This document shows positions 28,607-36,060 of a stretch of DNA of 64,000 nt, piece after piece. Each line of letters begins with the position of its first letter. Position 1 is the stretch's first letter. Position numbers and translations under genes: made by a program. Origin of the DNA: Streptomyces inusitatus (GTDB lineage: Bacteria; Actinomycetota; Actinomycetes; Streptomycetales; Streptomycetaceae); contig NZ_BMWG01000003.1 of NCBI RefSeq assembly GCF_014651115.1, positions 83,685 through 147,684 of the forward strand. The letters run 5' to 3'. Below the pieces are notes generated by a model. That model worked only from the letters and a program-made list of their open reading frames with translations, was not told where the DNA came from and searched no databases.

Positions 28607-29707
28607 TCAGACCCCCTTGGCCGGGACGTAGAGCTTGCGGGCGCGGTACTTCGCGTACACGTCGGGCCGCTCGGTCTTCAGCCGGTCCATGTCGAGCGCG
28701 GGTGCCATGTGCGTGAACTCGGCCGCCAGCTCGGGCTCGGCCTCCGCGAACTGCTTCGGGGCGAAGTTGCCGTTCTGCTTCCACGTCCACGCCGACTCGC
28801 CCCCGGCCTTGGCGATCTCGTTCTCGCCGGTCAGCAGCCGCATCTCGTTCTCGACGGCGCGGATCTCGGCCTCGAGGGCCTTCTCCCGCTCCTTGAGGTC
28901 CGCCCGCTGCGCCCGCAGCGCCTTCGCCTTCGACAGGTCGATCTCGGCGATCGCCTTGGCCTTGACGCTCCAGAGCTTGCCCAGCAGGTCGGTCGTCGCC
29001 TCGTAGCCATCAGGGTCGGGCGGGAAGCCCTCGACGACGTGCCGCTGGAACCAGCGCCCGCAGTAGTCGACGAGGTAGCCGATCATCTCCTCGTCGCGCT
29101 CCAGCCTCGACCAGCGGAGCTTGTTGCCACCGACCAGGGCAGCCAGGTAGCCGTGCTGCCAGCCGCCGACCGCCATGCCCCAGTGCGTCTGGATCGCCGG
29201 GGCGTCGGGAACCGCTCCGTCCTCCCAGTCGTCGATCTGGTACTCGGATCGGTTCTTGCACTCCAGCAGTCCCGTCGCGACGTCGATGCCGGCGTCGTAG
29301 GTGTACCGGTCGACGTTGACCAGCATCCACGAGTGATCGACGTGCACGAGGGTCCCGGGAGACATCCCCACTCGGACCCCGGACCGCTTCGAGAACATGC
29401 GGGCGATGAACGCCTCGATCTCCGTACCGATCTCGGCGGCCTCGCTGTCCACCGGGACCGGCCGGCCGTGCTTCGCCTCGTAGACGTGCCGGGGGCTGGT
29501 GTACTTCCCGCCGCCCAGGCCGAGGATCGCGGCGACATCGCTGCCGCCGATACCGGCCCGCCGGGTGGCCTCCCACTCCTGGCGGGACGCGTCGGCGGGG
29601 AGCAGCAGACGCGCGGTCGGCGCGTCCGTGCGGATGCTGGTGGTCAACGTGGAGCCTTCCGTGGGGTGCGGGGCGGCGAGAAGGGAGAGCTGGGTCACGT
29701 CACGCAT
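28607..29707 (-). CDS. YqaJ-family viral exonuclease
   Basis: 366 residues from ATG 29707 (AAGGAG ribosome site; a TTG at about 29647 is a shorter alternative). The YqaJ/lambda-exonuclease-like core spans residues about 45-235: RRAGIGGSDVAAILGLG, Glu/Asp ligands in EAAEIGTEIEAFI, and the catalytic GLLECKNRSEYQ (E-x-K). Residues 255-320 are a coiled-coil region. It should degrade one strand of linear double-stranded DNA to feed RecT. Confidence 0.88.
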   Translation of the reverse strand: MRDVTQLSLLAAPHPTEGSTLTTSIRTDAPTARLLLPADASRQEWEATRRAGIGGSDVAAILGLGGGKYTSPRHVYEAKHGRPVPVDSEAAEIGTEIEAFIARMFSKRSGVRVGMSPGTLVHVDHSWMLVNVDRYTYDAGIDVATGLLECKNRSEYQIDDWEDGAVPDAPAIQTHWGMAVGGWQHGYLAALVGGNKLRWSRLERDEEMIGYLVDYCGRWFQRHVVEGFPPDPDGYEATTDLLGKLWSVKAKAIAEIDLSKAKALRAQRADLKEREKALEAEIRAVENEMRLLTGENEIAKAGGESAWTWKQNGNFAPKQFAEAEPELAAEFTHMAPALDMDRLKTERPDVYAKYRARKLYVPAKGV

Positions 29708-30575
29708 TGGGGACCGTCTCCTTCCTGCACGCCTTGCAGCGCAGGGAGATGAACTCGCCGTCACGGCACTGGTAGTTGATCCGGCCGTTGTCGCACCTGG
29801 TGCAGGCGGCGCGGGTGGCGGCCAGGTCGGCGAGGAACAGGGCGGCCTGCCGCGCGGACATCCGGCCGTCGCGGGCCTTCAGCTCTTCCTGGACGCGGCG
29901 GGCGGCCTCGCTGTGGCCGCGCATGTCGAGAAACAGGGCGGCCTGCCTGGCATGCAGGCTCTTGATCTGCGCCGCCGCCGCGTTCAGCAGCAGAACTGCC
30001 TCCGTGTACTCCCCGGCGTCGGCGGGTCCGGCCCTCATGGCGCGGATCGCGTCGCGCCGATCGGCGATCTCCAGCTCGGCCACGGCCTTGCGCCACTCGG
30101 CGAGGACGTCGGTGTACTGCTCGACGTGCCCGCACGCGTTCGACCATCGGTCGACCACATACCAGTCGCCGTCCTCGTGGAACCGGTGCGGCTTGGCCTC
30201 ACCGCGGGGGCCGCCGCAGCGCGGGCACTCGGCGGCCACCGTCACGGTGACGACCCGCACGCCCTGGTATCCGCTGCTCGTACCCCGGTCGCACACCCGG
30301 TAGGTCATGGACGAGGGGCGCGGCTCGACGGCCGGGGCCCCGGCGATGTAGCGCACCCAGACCGCGGTGCCGTCGTCGTGCATCGCCGCGTACGCCTCGT
30401 ACGCCCCGGCCGGCTCGTAGGAGGGGACCCGCTCGGCGCGGCCGACGCGCCGCGCGGCCGACTGACCGCTCTGGGGCGACGGGTAGACCGCCGCGAGCCG
30501 CCACACGCCGCGCTCGGCGCGGGCCGCTGCCGCGATCGGCGCGTGCTTGATGTAGAGGTTGTGTCCGCGCTTCAT
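29700..30575 (-). CDS. Unknown protein with two zinc-knuckle regions
   Basis: 291 residues from ATG 30575. CPRCGG (about residue 117) and a C-terminal CTRCDNG...LRCKACRK (about 255-285) look like zinc ribbons. The C-terminal ribbon is preceded by a helical region with repeated ARQAALFL motifs (about 207 and 237). It overlaps the exonuclease start by 8 bases. Probably a DNA-binding accessory of the recombination module. Confidence 0.65.
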   Translation of the reverse strand: MKRGHNLYIKHAPIAAAARAERGVWRLAAVYPSPQSGQSAARRVGRAERVPSYEPAGAYEAYAAMHDDGTAVWVRYIAGAPAVEPRPSSMTYRVCDRGTSSGYQGVRVVTVTVAAECPRCGGPRGEAKPHRFHEDGDWYVVDRWSNACGHVEQYTDVLAEWRKAVAELEIADRRDAIRAMRAGPADAGEYTEAVLLLNAAAAQIKSLHARQAALFLDMRGHSEAARRVQEELKARDGRMSARQAALFLADLAATRAACTRCDNGRINYQCRDGEFISLRCKACRKETVPNA

Positions 30576-30730
30576 CAGCAGGCACCGCCGTTCTCGCGGC
30601 GCGAGGCGGCCGGGGCCATCTGGCGCGGCAGCGCGGCGAGCGCGCGGCGGGTCCGGAGCTGGGACGGGTGCCTCAGCGGCACGCACAGCGTGCACGTGCG
30701 CGGGTTGTGCTGGGTACAGTGCTTCTTCAC
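30575..30730 (-). CDS. Small Cys/His-containing peptide
   Basis: 51 residues from GTG 30730 with GAGGAA five bases upstream; its stop overlaps the next start (TGATG). CTQHNPRTCTLC gives a short knuckle, and the rest is basic. Supported by coupling and ribosome site only. Confidence 0.5.
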   Translation of the reverse strand: MKKHCTQHNPRTCTLCVPLRHPSQLRTRRALAALPRQMAPAASRRENGGAC

Positions 30731-30817
30731 GGTTCCTCGATTCGTGTCGTTGAGGTGCCTGACGGCGTCGGGGCGGCGATCAAGGCCCGGCATGGCCCGT
30801 CGCTCCCGGCGACGTCG

Positions 30818-31156
30818 TCAGAAAGCGGTGCGCGTACGTCCCCGCCCCTGGGAGGGGCTGATCCTCGCGATCGCGGGCACCGCCTCCGGCTCCGGCATCG
30901 CCTCGTCCTGCGACGCCTGGTCGGCGCCGAGGAGGGCGAGCACGGCGACCGGGATGACGGTGGTCATCGCCTGGATGAGCGCCAGTTCGCAGTCGCAGAA
31001 CGCGACCGCCTGACCCCGCTTCTGGTGCGGCAGGTCGGCGATGTTCGCCTCCAGCCACGACCGCTTGCAGCCGAGCCGGTCGGCGGCCTGGTCGTAGTCG
31101 AAGTTCTCGACGACCGCGCAGCGGCAGTAGGCGCGGCGGGTGAGCTTGGCGCTCAT
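30818..31156 (-). CDS. Unknown HTH-like protein
   Basis: 112 residues. The N-terminal 60 residues have the form of an HTH (ENFDYDQAADRLGCKRSWLEANIADLPHQK), and the tail is disordered. Its start overlaps the XRE repressor's stop by ATGA, so it is co-expressed with the repressor. Confidence 0.65.
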   Translation of the reverse strand: MSAKLTRRAYCRCAVVENFDYDQAADRLGCKRSWLEANIADLPHQKRGQAVAFCDCELALIQAMTTVIPVAVLALLGADQASQDEAMPEPEAVPAIARISPSQGRGRTRTAF

Positions 31157-31422
31157 GCCGCAGCCTCTCCGCGCTGCGTCGGCACGGCGGCGAGCAGACA
31201 GCTCCCCCGCTCGACCAGCTCGTCGAGCGTCGTGCCGTACGCCGTGGCGATCGACGCGAGCGTCGCCAGGGTCGGGATGGTCAGGCCGGCAAGGATCCGG
31301 GAGATCGTGGACTCCCGCACCCCCGTCCGGACGGCGATGGCGTAGAGCGTGGTGTCGCCCGCCGCCCGCGCCTTCTTGATGAGGACGTCGGACCGGAAGG
31401 CCAACGCGTTGGTCATGGTCAT
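31153..31422 (-). CDS. XRE-family repressor
   Basis: 89 residues from ATG 31422 (a second ATG two codons on). An HTH_3 domain (about 13-72): LIKKARAAGDTTLYAIAVRTGVRESTISRILAG, LATLASIATAYGTTLDELV. It is the first gene of the long minus-strand operon and faces an array of CTTGCGCGCAAG palindromes, which are its likely operators, so it probably keeps the operon silent or autoregulates. Confidence 0.8.
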   Translation of the reverse strand: MTMTNALAFRSDVLIKKARAAGDTTLYAIAVRTGVRESTISRILAGLTIPTLATLASIATAYGTTLDELVERGSCLLAAVPTQRGEAAA

Positions 31423-31448
31423 GAGTGAGACCCCCTGTGATTCAGAGT

Positions 31449-31629
31449 CTTGCGCGGACGCAAGCCTTGCGCGCAAGGAAGACTCTAGATCAGACCTTCC
31501 TTGCGCGCAAGGAAGACACGAATCCGGTTTGGTGTGATTATTTCTCGTACGGGTGCAGATCGATACGGGTGTCTACCAGCACCGACCACCCGCGCACCCC
31601 CGCATCTGCGCTACTTGCGTGCGCGCAAG
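31449..31629. promoter_or_regulatory. Operator array, CTTGCGCGCAAG palindromes
   Basis: Perfect CCTTGCGCGCAAGG at 31465-31478 and 31499-31512, and related near-palindromes at 31449-31464 and 31614-31629. Both perfect copies are followed by AAGAC. The array lies between the two divergent regulator genes (31153-31422 minus, 31668-32159 plus) and covers both promoter zones. Confidence 0.75.
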
Positions 31630-31655
31630 GCATTCCCCCTTGCTTGACCGGGCGC

Positions 31656-31661
31656 TAGCCT
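31656..31661 (+). promoter_or_regulatory. -10 box of a leaderless transcript
   Basis: TAGCCT (31656-31661) ends six bases before ATG 31668, where transcription should start, so the mRNA is predicted to be leaderless. No matching -35 box is seen; the operator at 31614-31629 lies upstream. Confidence 0.4.
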
Positions 31662-31667
31662 CCGAGC

Positions 31668-32159
31668 ATGCGGAGCACAGATCACAACGTCACCGGCACC
31701 GGCACAGCCAAGGCCCAGAGATTCGGCGCGCTCATCAGCGACCTCGCCAGCAAGGCCGGATACGACCTCGTGCCCGGCAGCGGCGGCCGGGCCGCCCTCG
31801 CCCGCGACGCACATATGAGCGCGGCATCGGTCGGCCGGATGCTGGAGGGACGCGCGCTCCCTCTCCCGCAGCAGTACGAGTCCCTCGCGCGAGCCGTCCA
31901 CGCAGACGTGCGCATGCTCCTCGTGACCGCAGAGGTGATCTCGGCGGAGGCATGGCCAGAAGGTGGCAAATCGGATGTACTCTCAGCCACCCATACAGAG
32001 CCGCTTTCCCCTGAAGGCGCTGCCGAGAGGTGGGGCATCACCGAGCCCGGCATCCGCGACATGCTCATCGCAAGCGTCCGGCAGGCCATCCGTCTCCAGA
32101 ACGAGGCCAACAGCCGGCGCACGAACAACGAGCAGGGGGAGGCCGTAGCAAGGAGGTAG
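31668..32159 (+). CDS. XRE-like HTH regulator, divergent from the repressor
   Basis: 163 residues. An HTH resembling XRE (RFGALISDLASKAGYDLVPGSGGRAALARDAHMSAASVGRMLEGRALP, residues 18-66) then a second helical domain (YESLARAVHADVRMLL) and a C-terminal region possibly binding DNA or a ligand (SPEGAAERWGITEPGIRDMLIASVRQAIR). Divergent from 31153-31422 across the operator array, giving a typical two-regulator switch. Leads into the membrane/coiled-coil gene and the integrase region. Confidence 0.75.
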   Translation: MRSTDHNVTGTGTAKAQRFGALISDLASKAGYDLVPGSGGRAALARDAHMSAASVGRMLEGRALPLPQQYESLARAVHADVRMLLVTAEVISAEAWPEGGKSDVLSATHTEPLSPEGAAERWGITEPGIRDMLIASVRQAIRLQNEANSRRTNNEQGEAVARR

Positions 32160-32164
32160 CAGCA

Positions 32165-32746
32165 GTGCTTCGGCGCACAGCCATCACCGCATCCGGCAGC
32201 CTGGCAGCCGGAATCGCCATCGCCCTCGTCGACGGCCTTCCGCATCCCCCCGCCGGAACCATCACACCCCTCGCCGTCGATATCGCCCCGCTGACGTGCA
32301 TGACCGTCATCACCCTCTGCATCCTTCATCGCTGGCTCGACCGCTACACCGCCAACATCCGAACCGAGATGGCCAAAGCCGCCGAGCAGCGCCGCGCCTG
32401 CGTCGAAGAGATCAGCGACCGCCTCGCGGAAGTCACACGGCGTGAAGCAGCGGTGAACCGTTCAGCCAAGATCGGCGAAGCCCGGACGGCCGCCCTCCTC
32501 AACGCTCTCGCCGAGGCCCGCAAAGAGAACGCCTGCCTCCGCACCGAGCTGGAAGAAATCGGCGAGGAGCGCAACACCCTCATCGCCACGATCCTCCAGC
32601 AGTCCGCCGACCGCTTCCGTCCCCGCCCCGAAGCCGCCACCGTCACCCGCCCCGCTCCGTGCATCCCCATGCCGGCCCGGCAGCGAGCACGCGACGGTGC
32701 CGTGCCCCAGCCGGTGCACGGCACCGTCGACCCCGCCCTCAACTAA
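32165..32746 (+). CDS. Membrane-anchored coiled-coil protein
   Basis: 193 residues from GTG 32165 (AAGGAGG eight bases upstream). N-terminal signal-anchor-like helices (about 6-20 and 38-55), then a long coiled coil (about 62-150: TEMAKAAEQRRACVEEISDRLAEV...ARKENACLRTELEEIGEERNTLIATIL) and a Pro/Arg tail. Overlaps the convergent integrase 3' end by 8 bases. Function unknown, perhaps an anchor or sensor. Confidence 0.65.
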   Translation: MLRRTAITASGSLAAGIAIALVDGLPHPPAGTITPLAVDIAPLTCMTVITLCILHRWLDRYTANIRTEMAKAAEQRRACVEEISDRLAEVTRREAAVNRSAKIGEARTAALLNALAEARKENACLRTELEEIGEERNTLIATILQQSADRFRPRPEAATVTRPAPCIPMPARQRARDGAVPQPVHGTVDPALN

Positions 32747-34505
32747 CCGACACGACCGGGTTCATACCGCACACCCGAAGAGCATCTCCCCGGGCGACCC
32801 CGTACGCCGCCTGTACCGCTCCACGGTCCAGACCCCACGCAGCAGCCTCTGTCACCACCTCGCCCGCGACCCAGCCCGCCCGCTGGTGCGCGGGCTCATC
32901 CGTGTAACCGGCCTCCCAGTCCCACACCCACCGCGACCGCGGTTCATGCACCTCCGGTCCCGCGTCCAGCTCCGTACCGTCCGCCGCATACCGGGCCGGC
33001 CCCAGCTCCCACAGCAGCACCCGCTCCGGGACGCCCCCGCGCACCTCATTCATCCCGCCCGGAACCTTCCGCTGCCACCACTCCAGCGACCACGTCTCGG
33101 CCCACACCGGCCCGCCGACGTCCGCCGACCACCCCGTCGCCGTGGCACCCGCGTGCTCCCGGTCCCAGAACCCGAGCACCACCGGCCCGCAGTGCACGAC
33201 GTGCACCGGCCGCGACGGCATCGCCGCCACCGGCTCGTCGTCGAACTCCTCCGGCCCGCCGGCGCCCAGGGCCCGTTCGATCGTCGCCATGGCCGCATCG
33301 TCCGCTTCGGGCAGCAGGTGCCCGTACCGGTCCGACGTCGTGGTGATCGACTCGTGCCCCAGTCGTCGCTGCACGTACGTCAGCGAGTGCCCGGCCGACA
33401 GCAGCGCGGCGGCGAGCGAGTGCCGCAGGTCGTGCGGCGTCGGATTCTTCCACTCCGGGAGCAGGCCGGCCGCCTTGGCCTCCCGGACACCGATCTGCCA
33501 CCAGTCCCAGAACGTCGAGTATGTCAGCCGGCCGCCCTGCGGCCCCTGGTAGATCAGCTCATCCGGGTCCAGCGCCAGCAGGCCGCGGTCGACCATCCGG
33601 CTCCACGTCACCCGGTCGACGCGGAGTGTGCGTCTCGACCTCCGCGACTTCGGCTTGCCCAGGTACCAGCTGCGCTCGGGTGACCACTTCCAGGCTCGCG
33701 CGATCCGTACCCGAGCCTTGCCGTCCGCCCGCTGGCCGGGCGGGATCAGGTGCCGCCTCGCCAGCGCGCTGATCTCACCCCAGCGGGCGCCGGTCGCGTA
33801 CTTGTCCCGGACGAGCTGGCCGGACTCCTCGGTCGGCATGCACGAGGCGATGCCTTCGATCTCGTCCGGGGTCAGGAACTCCATCTCTTCGCCGCCGCCG
33901 CCGTCGTCGTCATCGCCGTCGTCGCCGTCGCCGTCGATGCGCGGCAGGCGCACCAGATGGCAGGGATTCCGCTGCCGCAGCGGCGGCTCGTGGTTCACCG
34001 CCTCGTCGAGGATTGAGGAGAGCAGGCCGCGGAGGTTTCTTACCGTCTTCGGGGCCATCTTCTTCTTCACCGACCCGCGCCAGACCATGGTCTCGCTCAT
34101 GGCGTTCTGCCAGACGGACACCGTGTCCTTCGAGAAGTGCTCGGCGCTGCGGACGTCGCAGTTCCCGAACGTCGGCAGGATGTACGTTTCCAGCTCTTTG
34201 AGGATCGCCGCCCGGTACCGATCCTCCACGCCGGTCCTGTTTCTGATGGACTTCCGGGCGAAGGCGTCGAAGCGGTACTCCTCCTCCGTGCCGGCCGCCG
34301 GGTTGATGTACCCCTTGCCCTTCACCCACCCGAGGGGCCACTGCTGGTTCGCTTCGTTGACGGCGTCCCGAAACACCTCGGCGGCCGGCTCGTCCTGGAA
34401 GTTCTCGCCCTGCCACGGGTCGTCCCTGCCTCCGCCCAGCCGCCACTTCACGCGGTAGCTGGTGACCTCCCCGAGCTTGTTCTTCACTCCCTGTACATAC
34501 GCCAT
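32739..34505 (-). CDS. Tyrosine site-specific integrase
   Basis: 588 residues. An N-terminal arm/core-binding part (about 1-200) ends in a Gly/Asp-rich linker (191-207). The catalytic domain has R241 (TGARWGEISAL), the HxxR box H358-R361 (HDLRH), H384 (LGHE) and the nucleophile Y394 (SDRYGHLLP). About 160 further residues follow the catalytic core, an unusual extension rich in Trp. It is transcribed away from the tRNA-Leu(UAA) gene and begins 104 bases from it, the usual arrangement for an element integrated in a tRNA 3' end. A TAGCAT -10 (34512-34517) seven bases upstream of ATG suggests a leaderless mRNA. Confidence 0.93.
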   Translation of the reverse strand: MAYVQGVKNKLGEVTSYRVKWRLGGGRDDPWQGENFQDEPAAEVFRDAVNEANQQWPLGWVKGKGYINPAAGTEEEYRFDAFARKSIRNRTGVEDRYRAAILKELETYILPTFGNCDVRSAEHFSKDTVSVWQNAMSETMVWRGSVKKKMAPKTVRNLRGLLSSILDEAVNHEPPLRQRNPCHLVRLPRIDGDGDDGDDDDGGGGEEMEFLTPDEIEGIASCMPTEESGQLVRDKYATGARWGEISALARRHLIPPGQRADGKARVRIARAWKWSPERSWYLGKPKSRRSRRTLRVDRVTWSRMVDRGLLALDPDELIYQGPQGGRLTYSTFWDWWQIGVREAKAAGLLPEWKNPTPHDLRHSLAAALLSAGHSLTYVQRRLGHESITTTSDRYGHLLPEADDAAMATIERALGAGGPEEFDDEPVAAMPSRPVHVVHCGPVVLGFWDREHAGATATGWSADVGGPVWAETWSLEWWQRKVPGGMNEVRGGVPERVLLWELGPARYAADGTELDAGPEVHEPRSRWVWDWEAGYTDEPAHQRAGWVAGEVVTEAAAWGLDRGAVQAAYGVARGDALRVCGMNPVVSVS

Positions 34506-34524
34506 GGACGGATGCTAGGGCGGC

Positions 34525-34545
34525 GTGCGCCAGCGGTGCGCCAGC
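34525..34545. repeat. GTGCGCCAGC tandem repeat upstream of the integrase
   Basis: GTGCGCCAGC at 34525-34534 and again at 34536-34545 (11-base period), between the integrase start and the tRNA. Possible arm-type or excisionase-binding sites of the attachment region. Confidence 0.45.
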
Positions 34546-34609
34546 AACACGAGAAGAGGAGCGGCGGTAACCGGCCGTTCTCGCAGGTCACCCTAAGTGT
34601 CGGTGATTG

Positions 34610-34692
34610 TGCCCGGAGCCGGACTCGAACCGGCACGGCCATGAAGGCCAGCGAGGTTTAAGCTCGCCGTGTCTGCATTCCACCATCCGGGC
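34610..34692 (-). tRNA. tRNA-Leu (anticodon UAA), bldA
   Basis: An 83-nt class II tRNA including the discriminator A: acceptor GCCCGGA/TCCGGGC, anticodon stem GCGAG/CTCGC with loop CTTAAAC (anticodon TAA), a variable arm GGCC/GGCC, and a T arm with GTTCGAGTC in GCCGG/CCGGC. CCA is not encoded. Leu-UAA is the only reader of UUA and is the bldA gene of streptomycetes, which links translation to sporulation and antibiotic production. The integrase lies at its 3' side, so its 3' part should come from the element and its 5' part from the chromosome. Confidence 0.95.
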
Positions 34693-34720
34693 CAGGTGCG
34701 TGGCTCCGCGTAAGCACATG

Positions 34721-34726
34721 ACCCTA
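34721..34726 (-). promoter_or_regulatory. Possible -10 box of the tRNA gene
   Basis: TAGGGT on the minus strand, about 30 bases before the tRNA 5' end, fits a vegetative -10 box (TAgRrT). No convincing -35 box is seen at 17-18 bases. Confidence 0.35.
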
Positions 34727-35241
34727 TCCGGGTGATCGCCGGGCCAGTCGGCCGCTGGCCCGATGTTGTCTTATTTTATTGCCGCCTGAAGTGGCGTCAG
34801 CCCAGGTGACAGAACACCCGGAGGGGGCTGTCCCAGCAGGTGGGCGGTCACGTCGTCAGCCGTGATTGACGGAAATTCGTCGCACCGCGAGTGCGCCGGG
34901 CGGCGCGGCGGGGCCGGGCGGGCGAGCCGTCCGCTCTTTATCGCGGTCGCGACCGGGTGCTACCCGGCGGACACCGGGAGCTATCGAAGGCGCACAGAAC
35001 CCTCACTTGATCTTCGCTGGCTGATCACAGTCTGTTGCCGGAACCTCGGAGTCCGGACCGCCGGGCGCGATGGGGGACCTCAGGGGCGCCGTCATACCAA
35101 AGGAGGACGATCGGGCCTGCCGATGCGACCAGAGAGGGCCCCGGGAACGGGCACCCGGGCTGACGATCCGGAGCCGGGGCGCGGTCAGGATGGAGTCAGT
35201 CCCCGCACCTCACCCCACCGTGAAAACAGGAGTGCCCCCTC
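34727..35241. other. Intergenic region with no supported gene
   Basis: About 515 bases. GGGCCAG/CTGGCCC (34741-34761) forms a hairpin followed by a T-rich run (34765-34780), compatible with a plus-strand terminator or tRNA upstream structure. Open frames here lack ribosome sites and natural composition. The last about 150 bases should hold the promoter of the ABC transporter. One isolated GTCCGGAC occurs at 35051. Confidence 0.6.
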
Positions 35242-36012
35242 GTGACCACCACGCCCCTCGCACACCGAGCCACCACCGCGGCAGCGCGCGCCACGGATCT
35301 GTCCAAGGTGTACGGACAGGGCGAGACCCAGGTGGTCGCCCTGGACCGGGTCAGCGTCGACTTCCGGCAGTCGGAGTTCACCGCGATCATGGGGCCGTCC
35401 GGCTCCGGCAAGTCGACGCTGATGCACTGCGTCGCCGGACTGGACACCTTCAGCTCCGGATCGGTCCGCATCGGCGAGACCGAGCTCGGCACACTGAAGG
35501 ACAAGCAGCTCACCCAGTTGCGCCGGGACAAGATCGGCTTCATCTTCCAGGCGTTCAATCTGCTCCCCACGCTCACCGCGCTGGAGAACATCACACTCCC
35601 GATGGACATCGCGGGCCGCAAGGCGGACCAGCAGTGGCTCCAGACCGTCATCGACATGGTCGGTCTGCGCGACCGGCTCAGCCACCGCCCCACCCAGCTC
35701 TCCGGCGGCCAGCAGCAGCGTGTGGCCGTGGCGCGCGCCCTGGCCTCCCGGCCGGAGATCATCTTCGGTGACGAGCCCACCGGAAACCTGGACTCGCGCT
35801 CCGGCGCGGAGGTGCTCGGCTTCCTCCGCAACTCCGTGCGCGAGCTGGGCCAGACCGTGGTCATGGTGACCCACGACCCCGTCGCCGCCTCCTACGCCGA
35901 CCGGGTGATCTTCCTCGCCGACGGCCGGATCGTGAACGAGATGCTGCACCCCACCGCCGACGGCGTCCTCGACCAGATGAAGGCCTTCGACGCCAAGGGC
36001 CGGACCAGCTGA
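35242..36012 (+). CDS. ABC transporter ATP-binding protein (MacB/LolD type)
   Basis: 256 residues from GTG 35242 (GGAG about 12 bases upstream). Walker A GPSGSGKST (51-59), Q-loop FQAFNLLPT, signature LSGGQQQR, Walker B EIIFGDEPTGNLD with the H-loop MVTHD downstream. The extended N-terminal segment (1-15) is not part of the domain. Works with the permease encoded 48 bases downstream as a dimeric energiser. Substrate not shown; related systems export lipoproteins, peptides or drugs. Confidence 0.9.
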   Translation: MTTTPLAHRATTAAARATDLSKVYGQGETQVVALDRVSVDFRQSEFTAIMGPSGSGKSTLMHCVAGLDTFSSGSVRIGETELGTLKDKQLTQLRRDKIGFIFQAFNLLPTLTALENITLPMDIAGRKADQQWLQTVIDMVGLRDRLSHRPTQLSGGQQQRVAVARALASRPEIIFGDEPTGNLDSRSGAEVLGFLRNSVRELGQTVVMVTHDPVAASYADRVIFLADGRIVNEMLHPTADGVLDQMKAFDAKGRTS

Positions 36013-36060
36013 TCCCCACCGCCCAGCAGACTTCCGGCTCTCACACCAGGACTCACTGAC

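Noticed and set aside
1..34609. CRISPR array or defence island in the element
   Set aside because: No regularly spaced identical repeats with unique spacers of CRISPR type; the repeated GTCCGGAC motifs are too short and irregular.
34862..35245. Open frame upstream of the ABC ATPase
   Set aside because: No ribosome site and random-like composition; I treat the region as non-coding.
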